From contig NZ_CP009454.1 in NCBI RefSeq assembly GCF_000759475.1, positions 434,001 through 498,000 on the forward strand: 64,000 nt of DNA. Reading direction: 5' to 3'. Source of the DNA: Pantoea rwandensis (lineage in GTDB: Bacteria; Pseudomonadota; Gammaproteobacteria; Enterobacterales; Enterobacteriaceae). Made by a program: the position numbers and the translations under genes. The notes under the pieces were generated by a model, which saw only the letters and a list, made by a program, of their open reading frames with translations, was not told the DNA's origin and ran no database searches. Below are positions 11,241 through 19,856 of this stretch, one piece after another (the first letter of the stretch is position 1; each line of letters opens with the position of its first letter).

Positions 11241-11496
11241 TGACGATTTGATGAAAATCTGGATATACGGATATTGGAATTTTGGAGAACAGCTCGCAGA
11301 CGATTATAACCTTAAGTTGTCTCAGCTCTTCGATAAAATTGCCCTGTTCGACCTTGGGCGAAAACGACCGGATTTAGGTTATCAAATCTACTCACTTCCC
11401 TTTGGCCAGCATATTGTGATTTACCGTGCTGAAATTGATGAGATCTTTATAGGTCGAATCTTGCATCACTCCCAGGAAGTCAGTGCCGAATTTTAA
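11206..11496 (+). CDS. ParE-like toxin (RelE/ParE superfamily)
   Basis: A 96-residue basic protein (MKRKITIKPEADDDLMKIW...) with the compact ParE fold pattern: N-terminal strand, helix pair, and a C-terminal sheet with the YSLPFGQHIVIYRAEIDEIFIGRILHHSQE stretch typical of ParE. Known ParE proteins poison DNA gyrase, although some members act otherwise. Its reading frame is more AT-rich than the flanking genes, consistent with horizontal acquisition into the selB-glyS gap. It is followed by the hairpin at 11504-11525. Confidence 0.85.
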   Translation: MKRKITIKPEADDDLMKIWIYGYWNFGEQLADDYNLKLSQLFDKIALFDLGRKRPDLGYQIYSLPFGQHIVIYRAEIDEIFIGRILHHSQEVSAEF

Positions 11497-11501
11497 AAAC
11501 A

Positions 11502-11525
11502 AAAAGGGACGATTTCTCGTCCCTT
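11502..11525 (-). terminator. Rho-independent terminator of glyQS (possibly bidirectional)
   Basis: AAGGGACGA (11504-11512) pairs with TCGTCCCTT (11517-11525) around TTTC. Read on the minus strand the hairpin is followed by TTTTTGTTTTT, a good U-tract, about 20 bases beyond the glyS stop. On the plus strand it could also end the parDE transcript, though the T-run there is weak. Confidence 0.85.
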
Positions 11526-11546
11526 CGGTTCACTTCAGTACATCAC

Positions 11547-13616
11547 TTACTGCAGCAGTGAAATATCGGCTACCTGCAGGAACAGTGCGCGCAGTTGCGC
11601 CAGCAGCGTCAGGCGGTTAATACGCACTTCCGCTTCATCGGCGTTAACCATCACGTTGTCGAAGAAGTTATCGACCGCTTCGCGCAGCTGCGCCAGTTCC
11701 ACCAGCGCATCCTGATAACGGCCTTCCGCGAAGTACGGCTGCAGTTTGTCACCCAGCGCCGTCACGAAGGTCGCCAGCTGGATCTCGGCGTTCTCTTTCA
11801 ACAACGATGCCTGCACGCTGTCGTTCAGGGTTTCGGTCGCTTTTGCCAGGATGTTAGATACACGCTTGTTAGCCGCAGCCAGCGACGATGCCGCTTCCAG
11901 AGTACGGAAGTGGGAAACCGCTTTCATGCGCGCATCGAAGTCCGCCGGGCGGGTTGGACGACGCGCCAACACGGCCTGGATGGTGTCAACGCTGTGGCCT
12001 TCTTCCTGATACCAGGTACGGAAACGACCCAGCATGAAGTCGATCACTTCATCCACCACTTTGCCGTTGCTCAGCTTGCTGCCGTAGAGACGCACCGCTT
12101 CCTCGGTCAGGGTTTGCAGATCGAGGGGCAGGTTCTTCTCAACGATAATACGCAGCACACCCAGCGCAGCACGGCGCAGTGCGAACGGGTCTTTATCGCC
12201 TTTCGGATGCTGACCAATGCCGAAGATGCCCGCAAGGGTATCCATCTTGTCGGCAATCGCGACAGCACAAGCCACGAGGTTCGATGGCAGCGCATCACCG
12301 GCAAAGCGCGGCTGATACTGCTCGTTCAGCGCCACCGCGACATCTTCGGCTTCGCCATCATGGCGTGCATAGTGCATGCCCATCACGCCCTGCGTATCGG
12401 TGAACTCGAAGACCATGTTGGTCATCAGGTCACACTTCGACAGCAGACCCGCGCGGGTGGCGTGGTTCACATCGGCACCAATCTGAGCGGCAATCCAGCC
12501 GGCCAGCGCCTGAATGCGGTCGGTTTTGTCTCGCAGCGTACCCAGCTCTTTCTGGAACAGCACGGTTTCCAGACGCGGCAGATTATCTTCAAGACGCTTT
12601 TTACGGTCAGTGTTGAAGAAGAACTCGGCATCGGCCAGACGCGGGCGCACCACCTTCTCGTTACCGGAGATGATTTGCTGCGGATCTTTCGATTCGATGT
12701 TGGTGACGAAGATAAAGTTTGGCAGCAGTTTGCCGTCAGCGGAGTACACCGGGAAGTACTTCTGGTCGCCCTTCATGGTGTAAACCAGCGCTTCGGAAGG
12801 CACTGCGAGGAACTTCTCTTCGAATTTAGCCGTCAGCACCACTGGCCATTCCACCAGCGAGGCCACTTCTTCCAGCAGGCTGTCGCTCAGATCGGCGATA
12901 CCGCCCAACTGCTGCGCCGCCGCTTCCGCATCCGCTTTGATTTTGGCTTTACGGGTCGCAAAATCAGCCACCACTTTGCCGCGCTCCAGCAGCAATTGCG
13001 GATACTGATCGGCGTTGTCGAGGGTGAACTCTGGCTCGCCCATAAAGCGGTGGCCGCGAATCACGCGATCGGACTGAATACCGAGAATCGTCGCCGGGAT
13101 CAACTCATCACCCAACAGCAGCGTCACAGTATGTACCGGACGCACGAACTGCACGTCGCTTGCACCCCAGCGCATCAGTTTTGGAATCGGCAGCTTGCTT
13201 AGCGCGGTTGCCACCATCGCGGGCAGCAGTGCCTGAGCACTTTCGCCTTTCACCGAAGCACGGTGCACCAGCCATTCGCCTTTATCAGTGCTCAGACGCT
13301 CAGCCTGATCCACGGTGATGCCGTTACCGCGCGCCCAACCTTCGGCGGCTTTGGTGGCATTGCCATCGGCATCAAACGCGGCAGCAATCGCGGGGCCACG
13401 TTTTTCCACTTCACGATCGGCCTGCGCTGTGGCCAATTGGGCCACTTTCAGCGCCAGACGGCGTGGAGAGGCAAACCAGCTCACCTCGCCATGTGCTAAA
13501 CCGGCGCTGTCCAGTTCTGCGGTAAAGTGCGCAGCAAAGGCTTCTGCCAGGCTACGCAGGGCTTTCGGAGGCAACTCTTCGGTGCCAATTTCCACCAGGA
13601 AAGTTTTATCGGTCAT
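11547..13616 (-). CDS. glyS: Glycyl-tRNA synthetase, beta subunit
   Basis: Large subunit (689 residues, same as E. coli) of the alpha2beta2 glycyl-tRNA synthetase. It carries tRNA-binding and anticodon-recognition regions; the N-terminus [21 protein letters not shown] is highly conserved in the family. It lies 9 bases after glyQ on the same strand and is followed by a strong terminator. Core translation gene, no irregularity seen. Confidence 0.98.
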   Translation of the reverse strand: MTDKTFLVEIGTEELPPKALRSLAEAFAAHFTAELDSAGLAHGEVSWFASPRRLALKVAQLATAQADREVEKRGPAIAAAFDADGNATKAAEGWARGNGITVDQAERLSTDKGEWLVHRASVKGESAQALLPAMVATALSKLPIPKLMRWGASDVQFVRPVHTVTLLLGDELIPATILGIQSDRVIRGHRFMGEPEFTLDNADQYPQLLLERGKVVADFATRKAKIKADAEAAAQQLGGIADLSDSLLEEVASLVEWPVVLTAKFEEKFLAVPSEALVYTMKGDQKYFPVYSADGKLLPNFIFVTNIESKDPQQIISGNEKVVRPRLADAEFFFNTDRKKRLEDNLPRLETVLFQKELGTLRDKTDRIQALAGWIAAQIGADVNHATRAGLLSKCDLMTNMVFEFTDTQGVMGMHYARHDGEAEDVAVALNEQYQPRFAGDALPSNLVACAVAIADKMDTLAGIFGIGQHPKGDKDPFALRRAALGVLRIIVEKNLPLDLQTLTEEAVRLYGSKLSNGKVVDEVIDFMLGRFRTWYQEEGHSVDTIQAVLARRPTRPADFDARMKAVSHFRTLEAASSLAAANKRVSNILAKATETLNDSVQASLLKENAEIQLATFVTALGDKLQPYFAEGRYQDALVELAQLREAVDNFFDNVMVNADEAEVRINRLTLLAQLRALFLQVADISLLQ

Positions 13617-13625
13617 GGCTGCCTC

Positions 13626-14537
13626 TTACTTGTTCTTATTGCACATTGGGAAACCGAGCGCCTCACGAGACGCGTAATAGGCTTCCGCCACGGCTTTCGT
13701 CAGGGTGCGGATACGCAGGATATAGCGCTGACGCTCGGTCACCGAGATCGCCTTGCGTGCATCCAGCAGATTAAAGCTGTGTGCCGCTTTCAAGATGCGC
13801 TCATAAGCTGGCAACGGCAGGGGTTTTTCCAGCGCCAGCAGCTGCTGCGCTTCTTTCTCGTACTGCTCGAAGCAGGAGAACAGGAAGTCCACATCCGCGT
13901 ATTCAAAGTTATAGGTCGACTGTTCGACTTCGTTCTGATGGAACACTTCACCGTAGGTGGTTTGGCCAAATGGGCCGTCGCTCCACACCAGATCGTAAAC
14001 ACTGTCGACGCCCTGGATGTACATCGCCAGACGCTCAAGTCCGTAAGTGATCTCACCCGTCACTGGCTTACACTCCATGCCGCCCACTTGCTGGAAGTAA
14101 GTGAACTGCGTCACTTCCATGCCGTTGAGCCACACTTCCCAACCCAGTCCCCAGGCACCCAGCGTCGGGTTTTCCCAGTTATCTTCCACGAAGCGAATAT
14201 CGTGCACGGTCGGATCCAGGCCCAGCTCTTGCAGTGAACCCAGATACAGCTCCTGCAGATTGTCCGGGTTAGGTTTGATCATCACCTGGAACTGATAGTA
14301 GTGCTGTAAACGGTTCGGGTTTTCACCGTAGCGACCATCGGTAGGACGGCGTGAAGGCTGCACATAGGCGGTAGCCATCGGCTCTGGGCCAATGGCGCGC
14401 AGGCAGGTCATTGGGTGTGAAGTGCCAGCGCCCACTTCCATGTCCAGCGGCTGGACGATGGTGCAGCCCTGACGCGCCCAGTAATCCTGCAAGGTCAGGA
14501 TCAGGCCCTGAAAGGTCTTGGTATCAAACTTTTGCAT
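13626..14537 (-). CDS. glyQ: Glycyl-tRNA synthetase, alpha subunit
   Basis: Catalytic subunit (303 residues, full length) that forms glycyl-adenylate. The N-terminal [17 protein letters not shown] and the class II motif region ([19 protein letters not shown]) are conserved. First gene of glyQS. A plausible sigma-70 promoter is at 14578-14605. In E. coli K-12, glyQ is close to wecH; here almost 10 kb of catabolic genes stand between the two. Confidence 0.98.
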   Translation of the reverse strand: MQKFDTKTFQGLILTLQDYWARQGCTIVQPLDMEVGAGTSHPMTCLRAIGPEPMATAYVQPSRRPTDGRYGENPNRLQHYYQFQVMIKPNPDNLQELYLGSLQELGLDPTVHDIRFVEDNWENPTLGAWGLGWEVWLNGMEVTQFTYFQQVGGMECKPVTGEITYGLERLAMYIQGVDSVYDLVWSDGPFGQTTYGEVFHQNEVEQSTYNFEYADVDFLFSCFEQYEKEAQQLLALEKPLPLPAYERILKAAHSFNLLDARKAISVTERQRYILRIRTLTKAVAEAYYASREALGFPMCNKNK

Positions 14538-14577
14538 GTTGAGTACGCGATAAGGGTCGATTAAAAAAGAGTGCGAC

Positions 14578-14605
14578 AGTATACCCTTTGACCGCGGATT
14601 GTGCA
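14578..14605 (-). promoter_or_regulatory. Candidate glyQ promoter
   Basis: On the minus strand TGCACA and TATACT are separated by 16 bases, about 40 bases before the glyQ start. The -10 is near consensus, the -35 weak. No T-box or other riboregulator was seen. Confidence 0.45.
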
Positions 14606-14674
14606 GCCGGAAATCCTGGCGTGCCGGGGAGTGGTTTTGCCACGGTTTAAGCGACTAAAACCTTGAGATAAGAA

Positions 14675-14688
14675 AATCGTATACGATT
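14675..14688. promoter_or_regulatory. Palindromic operator 1 of the catabolic island
   Basis: AATCGTATACGATT is a perfect 14-bp palindrome. Its core TCGTATACGA recurs at 14835-14844. Short palindromes with a TAC/GTA centre are typical sites of FCD-type GntR regulators, one of which is encoded at 22170. The centre-to-centre distance to operator 2 is 158 bp, close to fifteen helical turns. Confidence 0.65.
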
Positions 14689-14832
14689 CAATCCGACACC
14701 TCCACGAACGCATCATCACTTAATTTAATCCTTAAATTTCATAAAAATAACCACACTATAATCAAATCCTATTAAGTGACACGCATCACCTTTTCGACCC
14801 AATGGTCAAATATCGCACATTGACACTTGTAT

Positions 14833-14846
14833 AATCGTATACGAAA
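14833..14846. promoter_or_regulatory. Palindromic operator 2, overlapping the island promoter
   Basis: The TCGTATACGA core at 14835-14844 lies directly after a TTGACA (14820-14825) and covers a TATAAT (14830-14835), 35 bases before the first gene of the island. A repressor bound here would block RNA polymerase. Assignment to the GntR protein of the same cluster is inference. Confidence 0.65.
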
Positions 14847-14879
14847 TTGCGGTGAAACAGTTTTGCTTGGAATTTCACC

Positions 14880-15272
14880 ATGAAGACCGCGATTGCTTAT
14901 CCAGGAATGAACGCCAGTGACCGCCCAATGGGCCCGGCTCCGCTTTCCGCCGCCGTACTGCACGAACCGATGCTGTTTATCTCCGGCCAGGTGGCGATTG
15001 ACCCCTACAGCGGTGAGATCAAGGGCAATGACATCGCCAGCCAGACGCGTCAGGTATTGAAAAACGTCGGCGACCTGCTGAGCGAAGCACAAATGACCTT
15101 CGATAACGTGGTGCGCGTGACGATCTATCTCACCGACCTCAGCACCTTCAGTGAGATGAACGCGGCTTACAGCGAGTTCTTCCAGTTCCCGTTCCCGGCA
15201 CGAGCCACCGTTGGCATTCAACTTAACCATCCTGACCTGCTGGTCGAGATGGAAGTCACGGCGATGCGCTAA
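14880..15272 (+). CDS. RidA/YjgF-family enamine/imine deaminase
   Basis: A 130-residue member of the Rid (YjgF/YER057c/UK114) family. These trimers hydrolyse reactive enamine or imine intermediates formed by PLP or flavin enzymes. The conserved arginine (FPARATVG) and the following acidic residue (LLVEMEVTAM) are present, as is the N-terminal LFISGQVAIDPYSG pattern, so an active deaminase is likely. First gene of the catabolic island, downstream of the palindromic operators; its stop overlaps the next start by one base. Its place at the head of the operon suggests the pathway forms an imine; the substrate is not known. Confidence 0.85.
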   Translation: MKTAIAYPGMNASDRPMGPAPLSAAVLHEPMLFISGQVAIDPYSGEIKGNDIASQTRQVLKNVGDLLSEAQMTFDNVVRVTIYLTDLSTFSEMNAAYSEFFQFPFPARATVGIQLNHPDLLVEMEVTAMR

Positions 15273-16243
15273 TGCATATTCATATCGAAAACGACGCCAG
15301 CGCACCGCAGGCCTTGCATCTGAGCATGCTGCATCTGCAACAGCAGTTGGATGCCCATCCGCAACTGCGCGGTCACTTTACCCTGAGCGAAAACAGCCAT
15401 GTCGCGCATACCGCAGATTTCCTCGCCACCAGCGACATTCTGTGGAGCGGACGCAAGCTGGCGCTCGATACCTTCAGCGCACCACGCCTCGGCTGGGTGC
15501 AGGTGATGTCCGCCGGCGTCGAGCAGTGGCTGACACATCTGCCGCAGGGCGTGACGCTGACCAATGCGTCCGGCGTGCACGGCGATAAAGGTGCCGAGTT
15601 CATTTTGATGGCCGCGCTGATGTTCAACTTTGGCATTCCCGGTTTTCTGCAGGATCAGGCCCAACGCCTGTGGCGTCCCACCTTCGGCGGCTGCGCGCGT
15701 GGCAAAACGGTCTTGCTGCTCGGCGTCGGCGGTATCGGTACAGCGGCAGCGAAACTGCTGACCGCGCAGGGCTACCGCGTGATTGGCGTGACGCGCAGCG
15801 GCCAGTGCGATGCCGACGTAGCGCGTTGTATTCGCATTGATGCGATGGACGATGTTCTGCCGCAGGTGGATGTCCTGGTCTCAACGCTGCCGCTCACGCC
15901 CCAGACAGACAGGTTGTTTGACCGCCGCCGTCTCGATCTGCTGCCTGCCCGTGCTGGCATCGTGATTGTCGGTCGTGCCGCCGTGTTCGACTACACCGCG
16001 ATGCGCGAAAAACTGTGCGCCGGTGAACTGGCCGGTGCGGTTCTGGATGTTTATCCGCAAGAGCCGCTGCCAGTGGACGATGCGCTGTGGAGCACGCCGG
16101 GCGTGGTGATGACACCGCACTGCAGCCTGGACGATCACAGTGCCTACCTTGAGGGCTGCCTTGAGGTGTTTATCGATAACCTGGTGCGTTTTCGCAGTGG
16201 CCATCCGCTGCGCAACCAGGTTGATGTTGCAAGAGGTTATTGA
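15272..16243 (+). CDS. D-isomer-specific 2-hydroxyacid dehydrogenase family protein
   Basis: A 323-residue NAD(P)-dependent dehydrogenase with a Rossmann motif LGVGGIGTAAAKLL near residue 150. The catalytic triad of the family appears intact: arginine in VGRAAVFD, glutamate in VYPQEPLP, histidine in MTPHCSL. The arginine after the second strand (GVTRSG) suggests preference for NADP(H), as in GhrA. It would interconvert a 2-keto acid and a D-2-hydroxy acid. Coupled to the RidA gene by a one-base overlap (TAATG). The true substrate cannot be told from sequence. Confidence 0.8.
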   Translation: MHIHIENDASAPQALHLSMLHLQQQLDAHPQLRGHFTLSENSHVAHTADFLATSDILWSGRKLALDTFSAPRLGWVQVMSAGVEQWLTHLPQGVTLTNASGVHGDKGAEFILMAALMFNFGIPGFLQDQAQRLWRPTFGGCARGKTVLLLGVGGIGTAAAKLLTAQGYRVIGVTRSGQCDADVARCIRIDAMDDVLPQVDVLVSTLPLTPQTDRLFDRRRLDLLPARAGIVIVGRAAVFDYTAMREKLCAGELAGAVLDVYPQEPLPVDDALWSTPGVVMTPHCSLDDHSAYLEGCLEVFIDNLVRFRSGHPLRNQVDVARGY

Positions 16244-16329
16244 AGTCGCAGTACCTATAAAAGCCGTAAGACGTTCATAAAACTCAAGGTCATCGCTTAC
16301 ACATTCACCAGCACCAGGGGAACCTTATT

Positions 16330-17226
16330 ATGAAATTTGCACGCATCGCATTACTGATCTCTGGCATCACCGGCACGCTGTTAGCGGGCCTCTCCAGCGC
16401 CCATGCCGCCAGCACCGACCCGATTACGCCAACCGCCAGCGATTTTGCGGCGATGGCGCAGTGCAAGGCGCTGCAGACCAAATACCCGTCACTCAAAGGC
16501 AAAGATCTGGTGGTAGGCCTGGGTGGCTATACCAAAGGCTTCGAAGCCCCTTCTGAAAAAGACCCAAGCATTATTGAAGGTCTCGATCCTTCGCTGTTCG
16601 AACGTATCAGCAGCTGCCTTGGGGCGAAACACAGTTATCAGACCGGTTCGTTCAACGTGCTGCTGACCTCCATCTCCAGCGGTCGTGCCGATATCGGGCC
16701 GATGCTGTATGTCACCGATGAACGTCTGAAGCAGATCGCTTTCGTCGCCTCCATGCAGGTGCAGGATGGTTCGATTCTGGCGAAGGGCAACCCGAAAAAA
16801 ATTATCACTGTGGATGACCTGTGCGGCAAAACTGTGGCCGCCGCTGCCGGTTCTTACGAAGCCAACAAACTGGTACCTGAGCAGAGCGCCAAATGCACCG
16901 CCGCCGGTAAGCCAGAAGTCAGCATGCTGATGGTACAGAACACTGACAACAGCATTCAGGCGGTGAAAAGCGGTCGCGCCGACATTTATCTGACTGAAGC
17001 CGGTTCCGCCATCGCCATCGCCAAAGCCGACAAAACGCTGGAAAGCGGCTTTACCGTTGACCTGCCGATCATGGTTGGCTTCCCTATCGCTAAAGACAAC
17101 ACCACGCTGCGCAGTGCAGTGATGGATGCGATGAAAGTGATTCAGGAGAGCGGTGCGCAGAAAAAATTGCTGGATTACTGGGGTCAGGGCAGCGCTGCTG
17201 AACGCCCGGTTGTTGCACGTGGTTAA
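16330..17226 (+). CDS. ABC transporter substrate-binding protein, polar amino acid type (family 3)
   Basis: A 298-residue periplasmic protein. A Sec signal peptide is evident (MKFARIALLISG... cleaved near SSAHAA). The mature part has the bilobal binding-protein pattern with the ISSGRADIGPMLYVTDERLKQI segment typical of amino acid binding proteins. It lies 85 bases after the dehydrogenase gene and is followed by a strong hairpin (17249-17276), a common arrangement giving more binding protein than membrane subunits. The partner is the fused permease/ATPase downstream. Confidence 0.88.
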   Translation: MKFARIALLISGITGTLLAGLSSAHAASTDPITPTASDFAAMAQCKALQTKYPSLKGKDLVVGLGGYTKGFEAPSEKDPSIIEGLDPSLFERISSCLGAKHSYQTGSFNVLLTSISSGRADIGPMLYVTDERLKQIAFVASMQVQDGSILAKGNPKKIITVDDLCGKTVAAAAGSYEANKLVPEQSAKCTAAGKPEVSMLMVQNTDNSIQAVKSGRADIYLTEAGSAIAIAKADKTLESGFTVDLPIMVGFPIAKDNTTLRSAVMDAMKVIQESGAQKKLLDYWGQGSAAERPVVARG

Positions 17227-17248
17227 TGCATAAACTCAGTCGGATCAA

Positions 17249-17276
17249 TTGGGTTGCTGCATCACGGGCAACCCAA
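17249..17276 (+). other. Intra-operon stem-loop after the binding-protein gene
   Basis: TTGGGTTGC (17249-17257) pairs perfectly with GCAACCCAA (17268-17276) around a 10-base loop. No U-tract follows, so it is more likely a 3'-protective or attenuating hairpin than a full terminator. It separates the binding-protein gene from the permease gene. Confidence 0.7.
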
Positions 17277-17302
17277 GCGATCGCATTGAGGGAGATAACG
17301 CC

Positions 17303-18829
17303 TTGGATGATTTTCTTAAGTACCTGACCTTCCCTTACCTGTGGGAAGGGGCCGTCATCGCTGTTCAGCTGCTGGTCGGCGCATTAGCGGGCGGCATCCT
17401 GATTGGCTTTTTCCTGGCGTTGGCCAGCACCTCAAAGCACTGGTTTATCCGCGTGCCGGTGAAAACGTACATCTATCTGCTGCGCGGCACGCCGGTGCTG
17501 CTGCAACTGATTCTGCTCTACAACGTACTGCCAGAGTTCGGCCTGCGTTTCAGCCCGTTCACCAGTGCCCTGCTGGCGTTGATGATTAATGAAACCGCCT
17601 TCTGCGCCGAGATTATTCGCGGCGGCATTATGTCCACCGATCGCGATCAGAGCATGGCAGCGCAGGCCTTTGGCTATTCGCGCACCAAAGAGATGATCCA
17701 CGTGGTGATTCCGCAAGCGCTGCGCGCCATTCTGCCGACCATGGGCAATGAAACCGTCGGCCTGCTGAAATCGACCTCGCTGGCTTCCGTCGTGGGCGTG
17801 AATGAGCTGACGATGCGCGGCCAGGCCATTGTGTCGCAGAACTTCCTGTTCATTCCGGTACTGGTGGCCTCGGGCGGTATTTACCTGATTCTCTCTACGC
17901 TGCTGGCGGGTGGTCAGTGGTGGCTGGAGAAATTCTATAACCTCGACGAACGTGCCCGCCGTGCCCGTGCGCGCCTGGCAAAACTGCCGCCAGAAGCGGA
18001 CGTGATGTCGATGCAGTTGCCGAAACGTCGCTGGGATACGCAAACCGCCGCGCCGGTGCTGGAAGTAGACAACCTGTGCGTCGAATACGCCGGAAAAGCG
18101 GTGCTGAAATCCCTGTCGCTGACCGTGCGTCGTGGCGAAGTCGTGGTGCTGCTCGGTCGTTCCGGTTCCGGTAAAAGTACCCTGCTGAAATCGATTCTGG
18201 CGCTGACGCCACGCAGTAGCGGCACCATCCAGACCGAAGGCCACTTTATGGGCAGCGATGAAAACGGCCGCCCTCTGGCTGCGCGTCATCTGCCCGCTAA
18301 CCGCGCCAAATCCGGCATCGGTATCGTGTTCCAGCACTTCGCGCTGTTCGATCACCTCACCGCGCTGGAAAACGTGATGAGTATTCTGCTGCGAGTGCAG
18401 GGTGCCCAACCCGAAATCGCCCGCGCTAAAGCAATGCGTGCCCTGAAGATGGTCGGATTGCAGGATTTCGCCGCCTCACTGCCGCATGAGTTGTCCGGCG
18501 GGCAGAAACAGCGTGTCGGCATCGCCCGTGCGCTGGCAGCAGAACCACAAATCCTGCTGTTCGATGAGCCGACCTCGGCGCTCGATCCTGAGCTGGTACG
18601 TGAAGTGAACCAGACTATGCGCAGCCTGGCGCAAACCGGCATCACCATGATCATCAGCACACATGATATTGCCTTTGCGGCGGGCGTGGCCGATCGCGTG
18701 GTGTTCCTGCAGAACGGGGCGCTGATTGAAGAAGGTCCACCGTCGATTTTGCAGAATCCAAAAACGCCGGCTTTTGCCACCTTCCTTGAACATGAAAATG
18801 CCGCGGAGGCTCAGCATGCCAATGCATGA
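17303..18829 (+). CDS. ABC transporter permease fused to ATPase, amino acid type
   Basis: One polypeptide (508 residues from the chosen start) joins a HisM-type permease with an ATPase. The first 230 or so residues have several membrane helices and the EAA-like loop (AAQAFGYSRTKEMIHVVIPQALRAILP). From about residue 250 there is a complete ABC domain: Walker A GRSGSGKST, signature LSGGQKQR, Walker B ILLFDEPTSALD and the H-loop STHD. TTG 17303 is preferred as start because GAGGGAG lies 8 bases upstream; the frame is open earlier but without a site. Such permease-ATPase fusions are uncommon; two copies would make the whole translocator. The 3' end overlaps the next gene by 14 bases. Confidence 0.87.
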   Translation: MDDFLKYLTFPYLWEGAVIAVQLLVGALAGGILIGFFLALASTSKHWFIRVPVKTYIYLLRGTPVLLQLILLYNVLPEFGLRFSPFTSALLALMINETAFCAEIIRGGIMSTDRDQSMAAQAFGYSRTKEMIHVVIPQALRAILPTMGNETVGLLKSTSLASVVGVNELTMRGQAIVSQNFLFIPVLVASGGIYLILSTLLAGGQWWLEKFYNLDERARRARARLAKLPPEADVMSMQLPKRRWDTQTAAPVLEVDNLCVEYAGKAVLKSLSLTVRRGEVVVLLGRSGSGKSTLLKSILALTPRSSGTIQTEGHFMGSDENGRPLAARHLPANRAKSGIGIVFQHFALFDHLTALENVMSILLRVQGAQPEIARAKAMRALKMVGLQDFAASLPHELSGGQKQRVGIARALAAEPQILLFDEPTSALDPELVREVNQTMRSLAQTGITMIISTHDIAFAAGVADRVVFLQNGALIEEGPPSILQNPKTPAFATFLEHENAAEAQHANA

Positions 18830-19856
18830 TCTTGCCGCTCTTGAACGTCTGGGCGATGCGCTGTTCCGCTATATGCAGGGGCAGCCCGCCGATGCGCTCG
18901 CTGACGAACCGGATGCTAACCAGCAAGCGCTGCGCCGTTTTCGCTTGCTGCCGCGTGTACTGCAGGGCAATGAGGCGATCAGCACCCAGACCACCCTCCT
19001 CAATGAAAACTGGTCTGCTCCGCTCGGCGTCGGTGCCTTTGCGGGGGATCGCATCTTCCATGAAGAGGGATTGCTGCCGATAGCCCGCGCCTGCAAACGT
19101 CTGCAACTGCCGCTGGTGATCTCCGAAGAGACGGTCACGCCGCTGGAGCAGATTGGCGCAGAGTACGATCGCTGCTGGCTACAGCTGCGCGCGGCGGGCG
19201 ATGTTGGGCGTATCAAAGCTTTGATCGATCAGGCTGCACAAGCCGGATTCAAAAATATCGTTCTCACCGTGCTGGCACCGGTGCATCCGGTGCCGGGATT
19301 ACAGCCAGGCGGCTTCTCAATTGGTGAAGCGCTCAAACAGCGCGGCTGGCACACCGTCGGCGGCACGCAACCGGGCGTTGAACCCTTGCCGGCCTTTCCG
19401 GTGTGGCGCTGGCAGGAAATTGACGAGGTGGCCGCAAACTGCGCTGCGCGTCAACTGCCGCTGTGGCTAAAAGGCATTTTGCATCATGACGATGCGGCAC
19501 CGGCGGCACAGCACGGTGTGAGCGGCATCATCGCCTCGAATATTGGCCTGCGCCAAAGCGCGCGCTGGTCCACACCGGTCGATCAGCTCGCCGATTTACA
19601 GGCGGTCACTCGTCTGCCGCTGCTGCTGGATGGCGGCGTGCGCTGCGGCAGTGACGCGGTGGTGGCGCGCTGCCTGGGGGCTTCACTGTCACTCAGCGTG
19701 CGACCGATCATCAGCGCCCTGGTGGCCGGTGGCGAGAGCGCAGTGTTCGATCTGCTCTCCGGCTGGATCAATGAGATCACGGCTATCAGCCACTGGTGCG
19801 GTGTCAGCGACATGGCTGCGCTCAATGGCAGTTTTGTCACGGAGGTACGCAGCTGA
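18816..19856 (+). CDS. FMN-dependent alpha-hydroxyacid dehydrogenase-like protein lacking the catalytic histidine
   Basis: A 346-residue TIM-barrel protein of the lactate oxidase/glycolate oxidase family. Family landmarks are the substrate-side APLGVGAF segment, LPLWLKGILHHDDA (residues about 214-226, with the FMN lysine), and LLLDGGVRCGSDAV near residue 280. In active members the SNHGGRQ motif supplies the proton-abstracting histidine; here it reads SNIGLRQ (241-247), so the histidine is isoleucine. The flavin site may remain, but normal 2-hydroxyacid oxidation is unlikely. It may do different chemistry or be a binding protein. Start ATG 18816 with GGAGG six bases upstream; overlaps the transporter gene by 14 bases. 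Confidence 0.75.
   Translation: MPMHDLAALERLGDALFRYMQGQPADALADEPDANQQALRRFRLLPRVLQGNEAISTQTTLLNENWSAPLGVGAFAGDRIFHEEGLLPIARACKRLQLPLVISEETVTPLEQIGAEYDRCWLQLRAAGDVGRIKALIDQAAQAGFKNIVLTVLAPVHPVPGLQPGGFSIGEALKQRGWHTVGGTQPGVEPLPAFPVWRWQEIDEVAANCAARQLPLWLKGILHHDDAAPAAQHGVSGIIASNIGLRQSARWSTPVDQLADLQAVTRLPLLLDGGVRCGSDAVVARCLGASLSLSVRPIISALVAGGESAVFDLLSGWINEITAISHWCGVSDMAALNGSFVTEVRS

Noticed and set aside
11595..13202. Long open frame on the plus strand (535 codons)
   Set aside because: Antisense shadow of glyS, with a composition rich in His, Gln and Arg and no recognisable domain.
17432..18409. Minus-strand frame of 325 codons
   Set aside because: Antisense to the fused transporter gene; repetitive His/Gln composition and no motif.
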